From NCBI RefSeq assembly GCF_030814315.1, contig NZ_JAUSUV010000008.1, positions 1-64,000 of the forward strand: DNA of 64,000 nucleotides. Direction: 5' to 3'. The stretch's first letter is position 1. Each line of letters starts with the position of its first letter. The stretch comes from Croceifilum oryzae (GTDB lineage Bacteria; Bacillota; Bacilli; Thermoactinomycetales; Thermoactinomycetaceae). The position numbers and the translations under genes are program-made. The notes under the pieces are model-generated. The model was not told where the DNA came from. It did not search any database and saw only the letters and a program-made list of their open reading frames with translations. Positions 55,860-63,986 of the stretch are shown one piece after another.

Positions 55860-56390
55860 CTAGAATGGAAGATCATCATCAGAGAGATCAATTGGCTTGC
55901 CATCGTCTTCGAACGGATTATCCGCTTTACGACGACCTTGATTGCTAGAATTGTTTTGATTCCAGCCACCGCCAAAGTTGTTGTTGTTATTATGGCTACC
56001 GCCAAAGCTTTCACCTGAGTTGCCACCATAAGAAGAATCGCCAAAATCAGAACCGTTACCCTCACGAGTACGATTTGATTCTAAGAACTGAACGCTTTCG
56101 GCTATTACCTCTGCGTTACGTACTTTACGGCCTTCTTGGTTTTCATAGACGCTAATTTGCAAGCGACCATCAACCCCAACCAGGCGACCTTTTTTTAGGT
56201 AGTTAGCACAGGTTTCCGCTGTACCACGCCATGCCACAATATTGATAAAGTCTACATCACGTTCTCCTTGCTGATTCGTATAGTTACGATTCACAGCAAT
56301 GGAAAAGCGAGTCACTGCAACCCCAGACTGCGTATAACGCATTTCAGGGTCGGCAGTTAACCGACCAATCAAAACAACTCGGTTTACCAT
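55860..56390 (-). CDS. ssb: single-stranded DNA-binding protein
   Basis: 176 residues. OB fold at 1-105 (MVNRVVLIGRLTADPEMR, VDFINIVAWRGTAETCANYL, VDGRLQ). A Gly/Asn-rich linker follows (about 110-155), and the acidic tip ends in DLSDDDLPF, the conserved tail that recruits partner proteins. Tetramer that coats single-stranded DNA in replication and repair. Between rpsF and rpsR as in most Firmicutes. Confidence 0.98.
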   Translation of the reverse strand: MVNRVVLIGRLTADPEMRYTQSGVAVTRFSIAVNRNYTNQQGERDVDFINIVAWRGTAETCANYLKKGRLVGVDGRLQISVYENQEGRKVRNAEVIAESVQFLESNRTREGNGSDFGDSSYGGNSGESFGGSHNNNNNFGGGWNQNNSSNQGRRKADNPFEDDGKPIDLSDDDLPF

Positions 56391-56422
56391 GACGCAATCT
56401 CTCCCTTGAATCCCTCTAGTAT

Positions 56423-56713
56423 TTATTTTTCATCCATGTTTACAACCATATGGCGGATGATATTTTCATCAATGTTGATTACGCGCTCCAACTCAGAAAC
56501 CATAGTAGCTTCTCCGTTGAAGTTTACAACTGTATAAACACCTTCACGGTATTTATTGATGAGGTAAGCCAAACGACGTTTCCCCATGTCGTCGGTCTTC
56601 ACAACTTCGCCACCGTTGTTTGTAATCACACCCGCTACTTTCTCACGGGTTGCTTTTACAGCTTCTTCGTCCATATCTGGACGTACGATGTACATCAATT
56701 CGTATTTGTGCAT
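56423..56713 (-). CDS. rpsF: 30S ribosomal protein S6
   Basis: 96 residues, start after AGAAGGAGGTGTAGACGGA. MHKYELMYIVRPDMDEEAV, GKRRLAYLINKYREGVYTVVNF and IDENIIRHMV are S6 signatures. Forms a heterodimer with S18 on the platform of the small subunit. First gene of its operon. Confidence 0.98.
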   Translation of the reverse strand: MHKYELMYIVRPDMDEEAVKATREKVAGVITNNGGEVVKTDDMGKRRLAYLINKYREGVYTVVNFNGEATMVSELERVINIDENIIRHMVVNMDEK

Positions 56714-56742
56714 TCCGTCTACACCTCCTTCTGGACTTTGCG

Positions 56743-56765
56743 GCTCTCACAGCTAAGGAGAGAGC
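56743..56765 (-). promoter_or_regulatory. rpsF leader hairpin, possible S6:S18 autoregulatory element
   Basis: In the rpsF 5' leader, GCTCTC/GAGAGC encloses CTTAGCTGT, with CCGC directly at its 3' foot. Firmicute rpsF leaders carry an S6:S18-binding hairpin with an essential CCG, so this could be that element. The fold was judged by eye. Confidence 0.4.
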
Positions 56766-56796
56766 AAGGGGCGAGCATATTTACTCACGTTAATCC

Positions 56797-56825
56797 ATTC
56801 TAGCAAAGCTCAACTATAATAGCAA
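56797..56825 (-). promoter_or_regulatory. rpsF operon promoter
   Basis: TTGCTA, 17 bases, TAGAAT on the minus strand, about 80 bases upstream of rpsF. Confidence 0.6.
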
Positions 56826-56950
56826 GCTAGAAGCAATTTCCTATTTTGTGAAACTCCGTTGATGTCTATGGGTAAAATCATATCAAACGTACGTTCGTTT
56901 GGGAAGTAGTCTGATAGAGAAAAGGTATATTTATCCATTTATCTATCAAC

Positions 56951-56988
56951 AAAAAATCCCGATGTAGAAAATCTTTCTTCCCTACATC
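56951..56988 (-). terminator. terminator of ychF
   Basis: GATGTAG/CTACATC stem, minus-strand tail GGGATTTTTTG, about 40 bases after the ychF stop. Together with the rpsF promoter it accounts for the 56714-57029 gap; the rest shows nothing. Confidence 0.8.
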
Positions 56989-57029
56989 AAGGATTCGAGC
57001 AACCTATTCATCAGCAAACATTAAACTTC

Positions 57030-58130
57030 CTACACATTAAAACGGAAGTTCATTACATCTCCATCATCCACCACATAATCTTTACCCTCTAATCGAAGCA
57101 GACCCTTTTCACGCGCTTGTCCTAAGCTCCCAGAGTTGATCAAATCCTCATAAGCAACCGTCTCAGCACGAATGAAACCACGTTCAAAGTCAGTATGAAT
57201 CACACCTGCCGCCTGTGGTGCTTTCGTACCTTCGCGAATGGTCCAAGCCCGTACTTCTTTTTCCCCTGCCGTAAAGTAAGTGATCAAACCTAATAAACGA
57301 TACGCCTCCGTGATCAAACGGTCGAGTCCAGATTGCTCCAGACCTAGCTCCTCTAGGAACATTTTTCGTTCTTCATCATCTAGCTCGGCAATCTCTGCCT
57401 CTACTTGAGCACTGATCGTTACCACTCCAGCGCCTTCCGATGCAGCGATTTCCTTTACTCGTTGAACGTGCGGATTACCATCTGGATTGGCGACTTCCTC
57501 TTCACTCACATTTGCCGCATAAAGCATGTTTTTCATCGTTAGCAAGTTAAGACTTTTGACGATTAGCTTCTCTTCAGTACTCAGATCCACAGAACGCGCT
57601 GGCTTACCCTCTTCCAATACAGGGAGTATTTTCGATAATACATCATGCTCTTGAGTAGCCAATTTCTCTCCACTCTTCTTTTGGCGTAGAACGCGATCCA
57701 TCCGCTTTTCTACGGTTTCCATATCCGCAAATACGAGCTCGAGATTAATTGTTTCCATATCATCCGCTGGATCAATCCGTCCAGATACGTGGGTAATATT
57801 CTCATCTTCAAAACACCGCACTACATGAATAATGGCATCTACTTCGCGAATATGAGAAAGAAACTTATTCCCTAGTCCTTCCCCCTTACTTGCACCTTTC
57901 ACTAAGCCTGCAATATCTACAAAGTGAAAGGAGGTTGGAACGACTCGCTGAGGATTAATCATCTGCTCTAAACGGTCCAACCGTACATCTGGTACATCTA
58001 CCACCCCGACGTTTGGGTCAATCGTACAGAATGGATAGTTTGCTGATTCTGCTCCTGCTTGCGTAATCGCATTAAATAATGTGGATTTCCCCACATTCGG
58101 GAGACCTACTATTCCTGTCGTCAATGCCAT
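57030..58130 (-). CDS. ychF: ribosome-binding ATPase YchF
   Basis: 366 residues, from the ATG giving [17 protein letters not shown]; a longer frame to 58169 adds a non-conserved stretch. Obg-family P-loop GLPNVGKST (about 8-16), switch blocks [21 protein letters not shown] (split: [18 protein letters not shown]), NVSEEE in place of NKxD, which explains the ATP preference, coiled coil 130-200, and C-terminal TGS domain with [12 protein letters not shown] and [11 protein letters not shown]. Known as yyaF/engD. Binds ribosomes and affects stress responses. Confidence 0.97.
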   Translation of the reverse strand: MALTTGIVGLPNVGKSTLFNAITQAGAESANYPFCTIDPNVGVVDVPDVRLDRLEQMINPQRVVPTSFHFVDIAGLVKGASKGEGLGNKFLSHIREVDAIIHVVRCFEDENITHVSGRIDPADDMETINLELVFADMETVEKRMDRVLRQKKSGEKLATQEHDVLSKILPVLEEGKPARSVDLSTEEKLIVKSLNLLTMKNMLYAANVSEEEVANPDGNPHVQRVKEIAASEGAGVVTISAQVEAEIAELDDEERKMFLEELGLEQSGLDRLITEAYRLLGLITYFTAGEKEVRAWTIREGTKAPQAAGVIHTDFERGFIRAETVAYEDLINSGSLGQAREKGLLRLEGKDYVVDDGDVMNFRFNV

Positions 58131-58196
58131 CTTAAAATTCAACTCCAATTTTTCCGATTCTTGATTCAACTACCTTATTATAACGGAAATAATTCA

Positions 58197-58227
58197 TAAC
58201 AAAAAGCGATTCCATACGGGAACCGCT
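58197..58227 (-). terminator. terminator of the DUF951 gene
   Basis: AGCG.TTCC / GGGAAC.CGCT stem with minus-strand tail CTTTTTGTTATG, just after the gene. Confidence 0.65.
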
Positions 58228-58240
58228 CTCACTTAGAATA

Positions 58241-58450
58241 TCATTCGTTTTCTTTTTGCTCAGCAGACGTAAGCACCTTTTTCAACTTCTGTTCAAATCT
58301 CATCCTAGGTAGCAGGACACTATGTTCACAACCTGTGCATTTGATGCGGATATCCATCCCCATGCGGATCACTTTCCATGCATTTGTCCCACAAGGATGC
58401 GCTTTCTTCATCTCCACCACATCGCCTAATCCAAATTCTTTTCGTTGCAA
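58241..58450 (-). CDS. yyzM: DUF951 family protein, YyzM-like
   Basis: 69 residues. GLGDVVEMKKAHPCGTNAW and IKCTGCEHSVLLPR carry the conserved pattern (MKKxHPCGxNxW, CxGC) of this small family found next to ychF in Bacilli. The three Cys may bind zinc. Believed nucleic-acid associated, but the function is not established. Confidence 0.88.
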   Translation of the reverse strand: MQRKEFGLGDVVEMKKAHPCGTNAWKVIRMGMDIRIKCTGCEHSVLLPRMRFEQKLKKVLTSAEQKENE

Positions 58451-58494
58451 GAAAGTTCCCCACTTTCCATTTTAAAATCATCTATGTACACAAC

Positions 58495-59121
58495 TTAATC
58501 CGTTTGCTCAACCGACTTCCGCAAGTCCTGCAGTGCTCGCAATATTTGTTTCGAGAGATATTCTTGTCTCTCTCGAAAGGTCCCTGTTTCTGGAACCAAA
58601 ATCAAATCCCCCACAATGATTCGAATCTTACTTGGCCTAATCCAAATCTTCCCTACAGGTAACGCCTTTTCGCTACCTGACAGATAAATAGGAACAACAG
58701 GGGCATTGCCCTTTAAGGCTAAGAAAGCAGCACCTTGTTTCACTTCCTGGAGCGGGGCTACATCCTCTCGGATCCCACCCTCAGGGAAAAGACCTACCAA
58801 TTTTTGCTCCTGTAAATAATGTAAAGCTGTTCGAATCGCTTGAATATCCGCTTTCTCTCGATTGACTGGAAATGCTTGAAATATATCCAAAAAGAACTTT
58901 GTGATTCGAAATCTCCATGCTTCTGCTTTCGCCATAAAATGTACATGACGCGGCAACATAGAACCGATATAAAAAGGATCAATATAACTAATATGATTGC
59001 CAACTACAAGTGCAGCCCCTTCACGAGGGAACTTCTCCATTCCTATTACTTCTATACGATGATATAAGCGAAGGAACATCCGAATAATCCATTTTAATAG
59101 AGATGATGTTTTCATCAACAC
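58495..59121 (-). CDS. plsC: 1-acyl-glycerol-3-phosphate acyltransferase-like protein
   Basis: 208 residues. NHISYIDPFY contains the catalytic HxxxxD pair, and FPEGGIRE is the phosphate-binding block of PlsC-type acyltransferases; VPIYLSG is a third family block. An N-terminal hydrophobic helix (LLKWIIRMFLRLYHRI) attaches it to the membrane. It would acylate lysophosphatidic acid with an acyl-ACP or acyl-CoA. Not at this place in B. subtilis; a chromosome may hold a second plsC elsewhere, so the symbol is by domain only. Divergent from yyaC. Confidence 0.85.
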   Translation of the reverse strand: MLMKTSSLLKWIIRMFLRLYHRIEVIGMEKFPREGAALVVGNHISYIDPFYIGSMLPRHVHFMAKAEAWRFRITKFFLDIFQAFPVNREKADIQAIRTALHYLQEQKLVGLFPEGGIREDVAPLQEVKQGAAFLALKGNAPVVPIYLSGSEKALPVGKIWIRPSKIRIIVGDLILVPETGTFRERQEYLSKQILRALQDLRKSVEQTD

Positions 59122-59192
59122 ATCCTCCTTCCATACAGATTGTGGCTTACATTTTTAATAATCTACCCACTCTACAAATCTCTCAATCTGTA

Positions 59193-59222
59193 GGTATAAA
59201 CCTCTCAAAATATCCGTATACT
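59193..59222 (+). promoter_or_regulatory. candidate forespore (sigma F/G) promoter of yyaC
   Basis: GGTATA, 16-base spacer, CGTATACT, 34 bases before the yyaC start. GTATA-type -35 elements are typical for sigma F/G, in line with the sporulation role of the gene. Judged by eye. Confidence 0.4.
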
Positions 59223-59255
59223 GTAACATCAATATATTCTGAGAGGACGCTGGTG

Positions 59256-59861
59256 ATGAAAGAATCATGTAACCAAATCAAAACTCTTTCTCCATTTCGC
59301 ATCTCTTATCAAGACCCTAGCGCACTACACCACTGCACTCATTCCCTTTATCAACACCTTGTACAACTTTCGCTTGAGCGTGAAATTGTTTGTGTTTGTA
59401 TCGGTACAGATCGATCAACAGGCGATTCACTAGGTCCCCTTGTGGGCTCTATCCTACAGAAAAAACAATTTCAACATAAGGGAGCCGTTTACGGAACGCT
59501 CGATGAGCCCGTTCATGCTCTCAATCTAGCCAGTACAGTAGAAATGATTTACCAGAACCATCCAGATCACTTTATAATCGCCATTGACGCATGTTTAGGA
59601 CAATTAAAAAGTGTTGGTGCCATACAGGTTTCTCAAGGCTCCATTAAGCCTGGAGCAGGTGTTAATAAAGATCTTCCGGAGGTAGGAAATCTTTCGATTA
59701 CAGGTATTGTGAACGTGTCTGGCTTTATGGAATATCTCGTCCTACAAAACACTCGCTTAAGTCTTGTGATGAATATGGCAGAGATTATTGCAGAGAGTAT
59801 TAAGCAATCCATTCAGCTAGTACAGGGCACTTCTTTAGACCGCGCACAACCTTATGTATAA
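59256..59861 (+). CDS. yyaC: sporulation protein YyaC
   Basis: 201 residues from the ATG after GAGAGGACGCTGGTG; a frame open to 59103 has no ribosome site. VCVCIGTDRSTGDSLGPLVGS (parts GTDRSTGDS and LGPLVGS) and IAIDACLGQLKSVG, KPGAGVNKDLPEVG, SITGIVNVSGFMEY match YyaC/DUF1256, a fold related to the GPR and HybD hydrogenase-maturation proteases. Conserved in spore formers beside parB. The exact substrate is not known. Confidence 0.92.
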   Translation: MKESCNQIKTLSPFRISYQDPSALHHCTHSLYQHLVQLSLEREIVCVCIGTDRSTGDSLGPLVGSILQKKQFQHKGAVYGTLDEPVHALNLASTVEMIYQNHPDHFIIAIDACLGQLKSVGAIQVSQGSIKPGAGVNKDLPEVGNLSITGIVNVSGFMEYLVLQNTRLSLVMNMAEIIAESIKQSIQLVQGTSLDRAQPYV

Positions 59862-59887
59862 TGTACCCTTAACGGACAAAGATAACA

Positions 59888-59946
59888 AACAACCCTAATT
59901 TTCGTGTGAGATTCGTTTTCACATGAAGTTGGGGTTGTTTTCATTT
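59888..59946 (+). terminator. terminator of yyaC
   Basis: AACAACCC...GGGTTGTT outer stem with TGTGA/TCACA nested inside, T-rich tail, 27 bases after the stop. Confidence 0.75.
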
Positions 59947-59993
59947 GTTGGTCTGTTATAAGGATGTCCAGCGTTTGCATACAACAACTGAAC

Positions 59994-60246
59994 TGTGGAT
60001 TAGCTATTGGAGAAATCCTGGGGCATGTATCTACCCACAGCTCAAATAGTGAGTCTGCGAAGATGTAGAAAAACAAGTCCGCTACGTCTATCGATGCTTC
60101 GGGCAAGTGGCAAAACTCGCAAAGAGCGCTCAAACATTGCCACAAAACGCCCTCGCTTCGAAGTACTACGCTAGGTAGGCTCACTAACCTCGCAGTGGGT
60201 AGACACATTGCCCCTAGTCTCTTTCCAACTTACTAGTTAATCAAGC
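59994..60246. repeat. long palindromic (MITE-like) element A
   Basis: Arms of about 60 bases pair across 250 bp: GATTAGCTA..TTGGA..AAA..CTGGGGCATGTATCTACCCAC..C..TAGTGAG faces its imperfect complement at 60175-60244. The centre contains GCAAAACTCGCAAAG, which recurs inverted in element B. There is no coding frame. Either a non-autonomous mobile-element relic or a structured RNA. Confidence 0.65.
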
Positions 60247-60342
60247 TTATAGTCTGTGTAGTTTACTAGCTAAGTCGAGCTTTACGGGTGGGAGATGTTA
60301 GATCAAAGCTTTGGATTAACCAGAAATGTGAACAAAGGGAAA

Positions 60343-60533
60343 GGAGAGTCATTCGATACTTGCGATGTTATCGATCCTACTTAGCGTAGCAATCCGTAGC
60401 GTTGAGCGCTTTCGGTGCAAGTTGCCTGAGCGTACTTTGCGAGTTTTGCACCTGCCCTAGCGGAGGATTGCGAAGCGGACCCCCCCACTTCTCTGCGGGA
60501 TCGGTATTTGAGCAGTGATCGAATAGACTCTCC
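60343..60533. repeat. palindromic element B, related to A
   Basis: GGAGAGTCATTCGATACTTGC at the left pairs with GCAGTGATCGAATAGACTCTCC at the right (quoted in part, about 20 of 22 bases). The centre CTTTGCGAGTTTTGC is the inverse of the core of element A. Together the two fill most of the 59862-60617 gap between yyaC and parB, which holds no gene. Confidence 0.6.
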
Positions 60534-60617
60534 GGCCCTCGATCACCAATATTTATTTAAATGCTTACTTAATAGGACTGCATTGCAGTAATCGTACAAG
60601 CACTCTCTTCTCTTTCC

Positions 60618-61487
60618 CTACAAAATCCGATCTTGTTGTAGTAACTCTACAATCCGCTCCAGCTCTCGTTCAGAGTAATATTCGATCTCAATTTTGCCTT
60701 TTCTCCGCCCTGGACGAATCTTAACCGATGTACTAAAAATCTCTTGAAGTAAGCCCTCAAAGTGCTTCATCTCAGGAGAAAGGTCCTGTTCCTGCTTGGG
60801 TTTCTCAGCTTTAGGATTCCCCTTTTGATTTAGCCGTTGGATCCATTCTTCTAGTTGACGAACATTGGTCTCTTCTTCGATCACTTTCTTGGAGAGCCTC
60901 TTTTGTAGGTCTGCATCTTTGACTCCTAGAAGCGCTCTGGCATGACCCATGGACAATGTTCCACGTGAAACATTGTCTTGGATCTCCACGGGAAGCTGTA
61001 AAAGACGGATGAAATTGGTAACATGTGACCGGCTTACCCCCACTCGCTCTGACAACTGCTCCTGTGTTAAATGCAAGTGTTGAAGCAATTTTTGATACGC
61101 CATTGCCACCTCGATCGGGTTTAAGTCCTCTCTCTGCAGGTTTTCTACCAGCGCGATTTCCATCATTTCATTGTCCGTATAATCCCTTACGACAACGGGA
61201 ACTTTCTCCAAACCTACCCGCTTCGCTGCACGAAACCGTCGTTCCCCTGCTACAATCTCATATCCACGAATGCTTTTTCGTACAATCAAGGGCTGGATAA
61301 TCCCATGTTGTTTCACTGACTCTGCTAATTCATTCAAAGAACCATCTTCATCAAAGTGTTTTCGTGGTTGATACGGATTAGCACGTAATTCAACTACCTC
61401 TACTTCTTTTACAATATCATCGTCACGAACATCCGTGTCTGTGTTGAGAAAAAGTGCGTTTAACCCTTTACCTAAGCCTTTACTCAC
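60618..61487 (-). CDS. parB: chromosome partitioning protein ParB (Spo0J)
   Basis: 289 residues, GTG start overlapping the end of parA. MSKGLGKGLNALF at the start, the CTPase/N-engagement blocks NPYQPRKHFDEDGSLNELAESV and YEIVAGERRFRAAKR (GERRFRA motif), the helix-turn-helix TQEQLSERVGVSRSHVTN that reads parS, and the C-terminal dimerisation domain (KIEIEYYSERELERIVELL). Binds parS sites around the origin and slides along DNA as a clamp. A parS site lies inside its own gene, as in B. subtilis. Confidence 0.97.
   Translation of the reverse strand: MSKGLGKGLNALFLNTDTDVRDDDIVKEVEVVELRANPYQPRKHFDEDGSLNELAESVKQHGIIQPLIVRKSIRGYEIVAGERRFRAAKRVGLEKVPVVVRDYTDNEMMEIALVENLQREDLNPIEVAMAYQKLLQHLHLTQEQLSERVGVSRSHVTNFIRLLQLPVEIQDNVSRGTLSMGHARALLGVKDADLQKRLSKKVIEEETNVRQLEEWIQRLNQKGNPKAEKPKQEQDLSPEMKHFEGLLQEIFSTSVKIRPGRRKGKIEIEYYSERELERIVELLQQDRIL
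60957..60972 (+). promoter_or_regulatory. parS centromere site
   Basis: TGTTCCACGTGAAACA differs in one base from the Bacillus consensus TGTTTCACGTGAAACA. It lies inside the parB coding sequence. Confidence 0.9.
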
Positions 61488-62196
61488 TTCTCGCCACTTC
61501 CTTTGCTAATTGCATATAGCATTCAGCGCCTTTCGATCTTGGATCATAGGCAATAATCGATTTACCATAACTTGGCGCCTCCGATAAACGAACATTACGC
61601 GGGATAACGGTCTCGTACACTCTGGATTGAAAGTATTTTTTTACCTCTTCCATCACCTGAGCCGACAAGTTGGTTCGGGCATCGAACATGGTCAAAAGAA
61701 CTCCCTCTACCTCGAGATGTCGATTTAGATGTTTTTGCACGAGACGAACCGTATTAAGCAATTGTCCTAGCCCCTCTAATGCATAAAACTCACATTGAAT
61801 CGGGATGATAACCGACTCTGCGGCAGTCAGTGCATTTAGTGTAATAATGCCTAAGGATGGTGGACAATCAATAAAGATATAATCATATTCATGTTTACAG
61901 GTTTGCAGGGCTCGTTTGAGCCGTAGTTCTCTCGAAATAGCCTGTCCCAACTCGATCTCTGCACCCGCTAATTGAATGGTTGCGGGGATTAAATGTAAGC
62001 TATCAACGTCTGTTGGTAGGATTACCTCCTCAACAGAGCGATCATTAATCAAAACATCATATACGCAGTGCTTCACGTCCGCTTTGTTAATGCCTAGCCC
62101 GCTTGTCGTATTCCCTTGCGGATCAATATCTACTATTAAAATTTTCTTGCCTATCGCCGCCAAACATGCTGCTAAGTTTATAGAGGTTGTAGTTTT
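61480..62196 (-). CDS. parA: chromosome partitioning ATPase ParA (Soj), 3' exon
   Basis: 239 codons beginning within the Walker A motif: KTTTSINLAACLAAIGKKILIVDIDPQG is read directly after the 3' splice site (key parts KTTTS and VDIDPQGN). Further motifs: IIDCPPSLGIITLNAL (Walker B region), PIQCEFYALEGLGQL and VIPRNVRLSEAPSYGKSI. The rest of the motif (GGVG) lies on the 5' exon on the other side of a group II intron. A TTG at 62163 could start a truncated protein, but without the P-loop it would be inactive. ParA with ParB places origins and, in Bacillus, Soj controls DnaA and sporulation genes. ORF overlaps parB by eight bases. Confidence 0.93.
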   Translation of the reverse strand, partial: KTTTSINLAACLAAIGKKILIVDIDPQGNTTSGLGINKADVKHCVYDVLINDRSVEEVILPTDVDSLHLIPATIQLAGAEIELGQAISRELRLKRALQTCKHEYDYIFIDCPPSLGIITLNALTAAESVIIPIQCEFYALEGLGQLLNTVRLVQKHLNRHLEVEGVLLTMFDARTNLSAQVMEEVKKYFQSRVYETVIPRNVRLSEAPSYGKSIIAYDPRSKGAECYMQLAKEVARSE

Positions 62197-62251
62197 GTAG
62201 GGTAGAAGGTAGACGCCTTACTAAAAAGCAGGTCTCCTACCAACCCCCTCC

Positions 62252-62285
62252 GAACCGTACGTACACCTTTCGGCATATACGGCTC
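62252..62285 (-). ncRNA. group II intron domain V
   Basis: 34 nt: GAGCCGTATATGCCGAAAGG and onward to ACGTACGGTTC. It has the AGC catalytic triad, GAAA tetraloop and the complementary lower stem GAGCCGTA/TACGGTTC. Confidence 0.92.
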
Positions 62286-62328
62286 TCCAGCTATCACAGA
62301 AAGCAAACAAGACGAAAATGAAACCTTA

Positions 62329-63495
62329 TCATGGATGATACACAGCGAATCGATCCCCATCCCTGGTCCGAAGAATCCTCTTCTCTTTTGCTCCATATCG
62401 ATTCAATACCTTTTTTACCGAACTCTTTTCCTTCGCTGCGATGGTTTTACATAAGCTTATAAAATGGATATGACAGAATTGGTCCCTCTGTTTCGGAAAA
62501 TACTTCTTCGCCTCTGTATGAGTATCAAATAATTGCAAATCACGATTATACAACTCGATAATCTGTGGAATAGATAAATGAATGCGATTCGAAACATGAC
62601 AGGCTTTCCCTCTTTTCGTGAAGGATTTAATCCAGTTCCAACATTCCTCTTCTGCTATGCAAACCGTCCACTCCTGATCATTCCTCTGCCAGTCAATCTG
62701 ATAGGGACCGATCACTCTCTTCCCTTTACGCTCCGGAGCCTTCACAACAATCGGCAGATGACGCTGATCAAAAGCCGATTGCAGCTGCTGTTGGTATTTT
62801 TTCACTTCCGAAAATGGAGCATCTACACAGATATGAGCCTGCGAATGAATCCGAATATAAAACATTTCCATTCCCAAAAGCGTACGTTGCACGAGGGTAT
62901 CAATCGCTTTATGTAGTGTAAAAGATAATGGCTGTACACCGTACCGCTTGTAATCTGGATGTGGATGAAGCCACTTTTGGTTATGACATCTTCGAACCAA
63001 CTCTAACCATCGACCATCTTGACATCGCACCTTCAGTAGCGTGCGGCAATGCTCCCAAGAATTCATTAGATCAACGGGTATCGAAAATGGAATCAACCAA
63101 CTGTTAGCAGCATTTCGTAATGCACTCCCTAATTCACGAAAATCATGATGTTTCATAGTCATAGATGTTCCATGATCCACCACAAACTGATTTTCATGAA
63201 CTGGAAATAGAGCCTGATGACATACCTGTAGAATTTGAATGACCGTCATCTCAGGAAGCAGCGTTTGCCCCTCCACTTTTCCCTGTGGATGCCAACGCTC
63301 CGATTGAATCAATTGGTACCATTCTTCCCATTGATAGGCACCGAGAGGGTCCGATATCGATCCCTCTGATGATTTCCATACATGGGAGTAAACATCCGGA
63401 TTATAAAAGGTTCGATACAGTCGATTAAATTGGAAATTTTCGTCTTGTCTTGCTTTCCGTTCGATCAGAGATAGCATTAGTTCGGCCGATTGCAT
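62329..63495 (-). CDS. group II intron maturase with inactivated reverse-transcriptase domain
   Basis: 388 residues, start after TGAGGTATGCGTA. The N-terminus RLYRTFYNPDVYSHVW matches RT-0 of CL-type intron proteins. Around it the RT fold can be followed, but its catalytic residues are lost: the RT-3 block reads WLIPFSIPVDL (133-143) where W(F)xEGDIxxxFD is expected, YGVQPLSF (185-192) replaces GTPQGGxxSP, and FYIRIHSQAHICV (212-224) replaces the YxRYADDFxI motif. The maturase domain X is kept (RIHLSIPQIIELYNRDL; SLCKTIAAKEKSSVKKVLNRYG). No endonuclease domain. Expected role: help splicing of its own intron from parA pre-mRNA without being able to copy it. This is a MatK-like state. Confidence 0.85.
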   Translation of the reverse strand: MQSAELMLSLIERKARQDENFQFNRLYRTFYNPDVYSHVWKSSEGSISDPLGAYQWEEWYQLIQSERWHPQGKVEGQTLLPEMTVIQILQVCHQALFPVHENQFVVDHGTSMTMKHHDFRELGSALRNAANSWLIPFSIPVDLMNSWEHCRTLLKVRCQDGRWLELVRRCHNQKWLHPHPDYKRYGVQPLSFTLHKAIDTLVQRTLLGMEMFYIRIHSQAHICVDAPFSEVKKYQQQLQSAFDQRHLPIVVKAPERKGKRVIGPYQIDWQRNDQEWTVCIAEEECWNWIKSFTKRGKACHVSNRIHLSIPQIIELYNRDLQLFDTHTEAKKYFPKQRDQFCHIHFISLCKTIAAKEKSSVKKVLNRYGAKEKRILRTRDGDRFAVYHP

Positions 63496-63725
63496 TACGC
63501 ATACCTCACTTCATCCCTGTAATCTGATAACCTGCCTTCCTTCGCCATGTAACCGTCTTTCTCGATCTCAGACTACTATGAAGGCTCCGACGCCATGGGA
63601 AAATGTCATCTTCCTTTAGGCCTCTCCGTTTCAGTTTCATAGAGCTATCTGAGTAACGTAGGTTCTCCGTTCGCTTCTTTCTCAATCCATTGATTGATTG
63701 GGAGATCGTAGAGAGTACATTGACT

Positions 63726-63731
63726 ATGGGT
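63726..63731 (-). other. candidate EBS1 of the group II intron
   Basis: ACCCAT on the intron strand, about 255 bases from the 5' splice site, pairs with the last six bases of the 5' exon (GTGGGT) with one G-U. Found by eye. Confidence 0.45.
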
Positions 63732-63986
63732 AACGGTCTCTGTAACCATCTCATATGCAGTTATTTTCATACCATGCATATCCCCAGTGGCAGGGCCTCA
63801 AAGCTAGAGTTCAAGCAGTTTAGCCTTAACCATATTACTCCATGGTGTCGCAAGTTCTCACAACTCACTTTTTGGGCATGCGATGTTCCCTGTCCAGTTT
63901 CCCTTACAGGTAAGCCCAATCACCAGTAGGATTTCTCTCTAATCCTACACCTTTCTGGCATCTCTATGAAACCTGTACGGACGCAC

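Larger units (their letters stand above)
62197..63986 (-). mobile_element. group II intron inserted in parA
   Basis: 1790 bases in the direction of parA transcription. It starts GTGCGTCC (consensus GUGYG) directly after a GGT codon and ends CTACCCTAC (consensus AY) directly before AAA ACT, so removal gives an intact GGVG-KTTT P-loop in frame. Domain V is recognisable at 62252-62285, and domain VI with a branch-point A near 62203 follows. The IBS1 bases GTGGGT at the end of the 5' exon are complementary to ACCCAT at 63726-63731 (one G-U), a likely EBS1. The intron protein is in the domain IV position. IIB/CL-type by protein similarity. Confidence 0.92.

Noticed and set aside
59103-59255. N-terminal extension of YyaC
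   Set aside because: No SD; the promoter-like element and GAGAGG lie inside it, and the conserved part starts after 59256.
61480-62163. parA as a short gene starting at TTG 62163
   Set aside because: It would lack the Walker A motif, and the frame continues upstream to a perfect 3' splice site.
62578-62916. Plus-strand frame opposite the intron maturase
   Set aside because: Antisense shadow without ribosome site; the minus strand carries RT-0 and domain X motifs.
63506-63754. Minus-strand 82-codon frame in the 5' part of the intron
   Set aside because: It lies in the domain I-III RNA region and shows no protein-family pattern; Arg/Lys/Ser-rich because of structured RNA.
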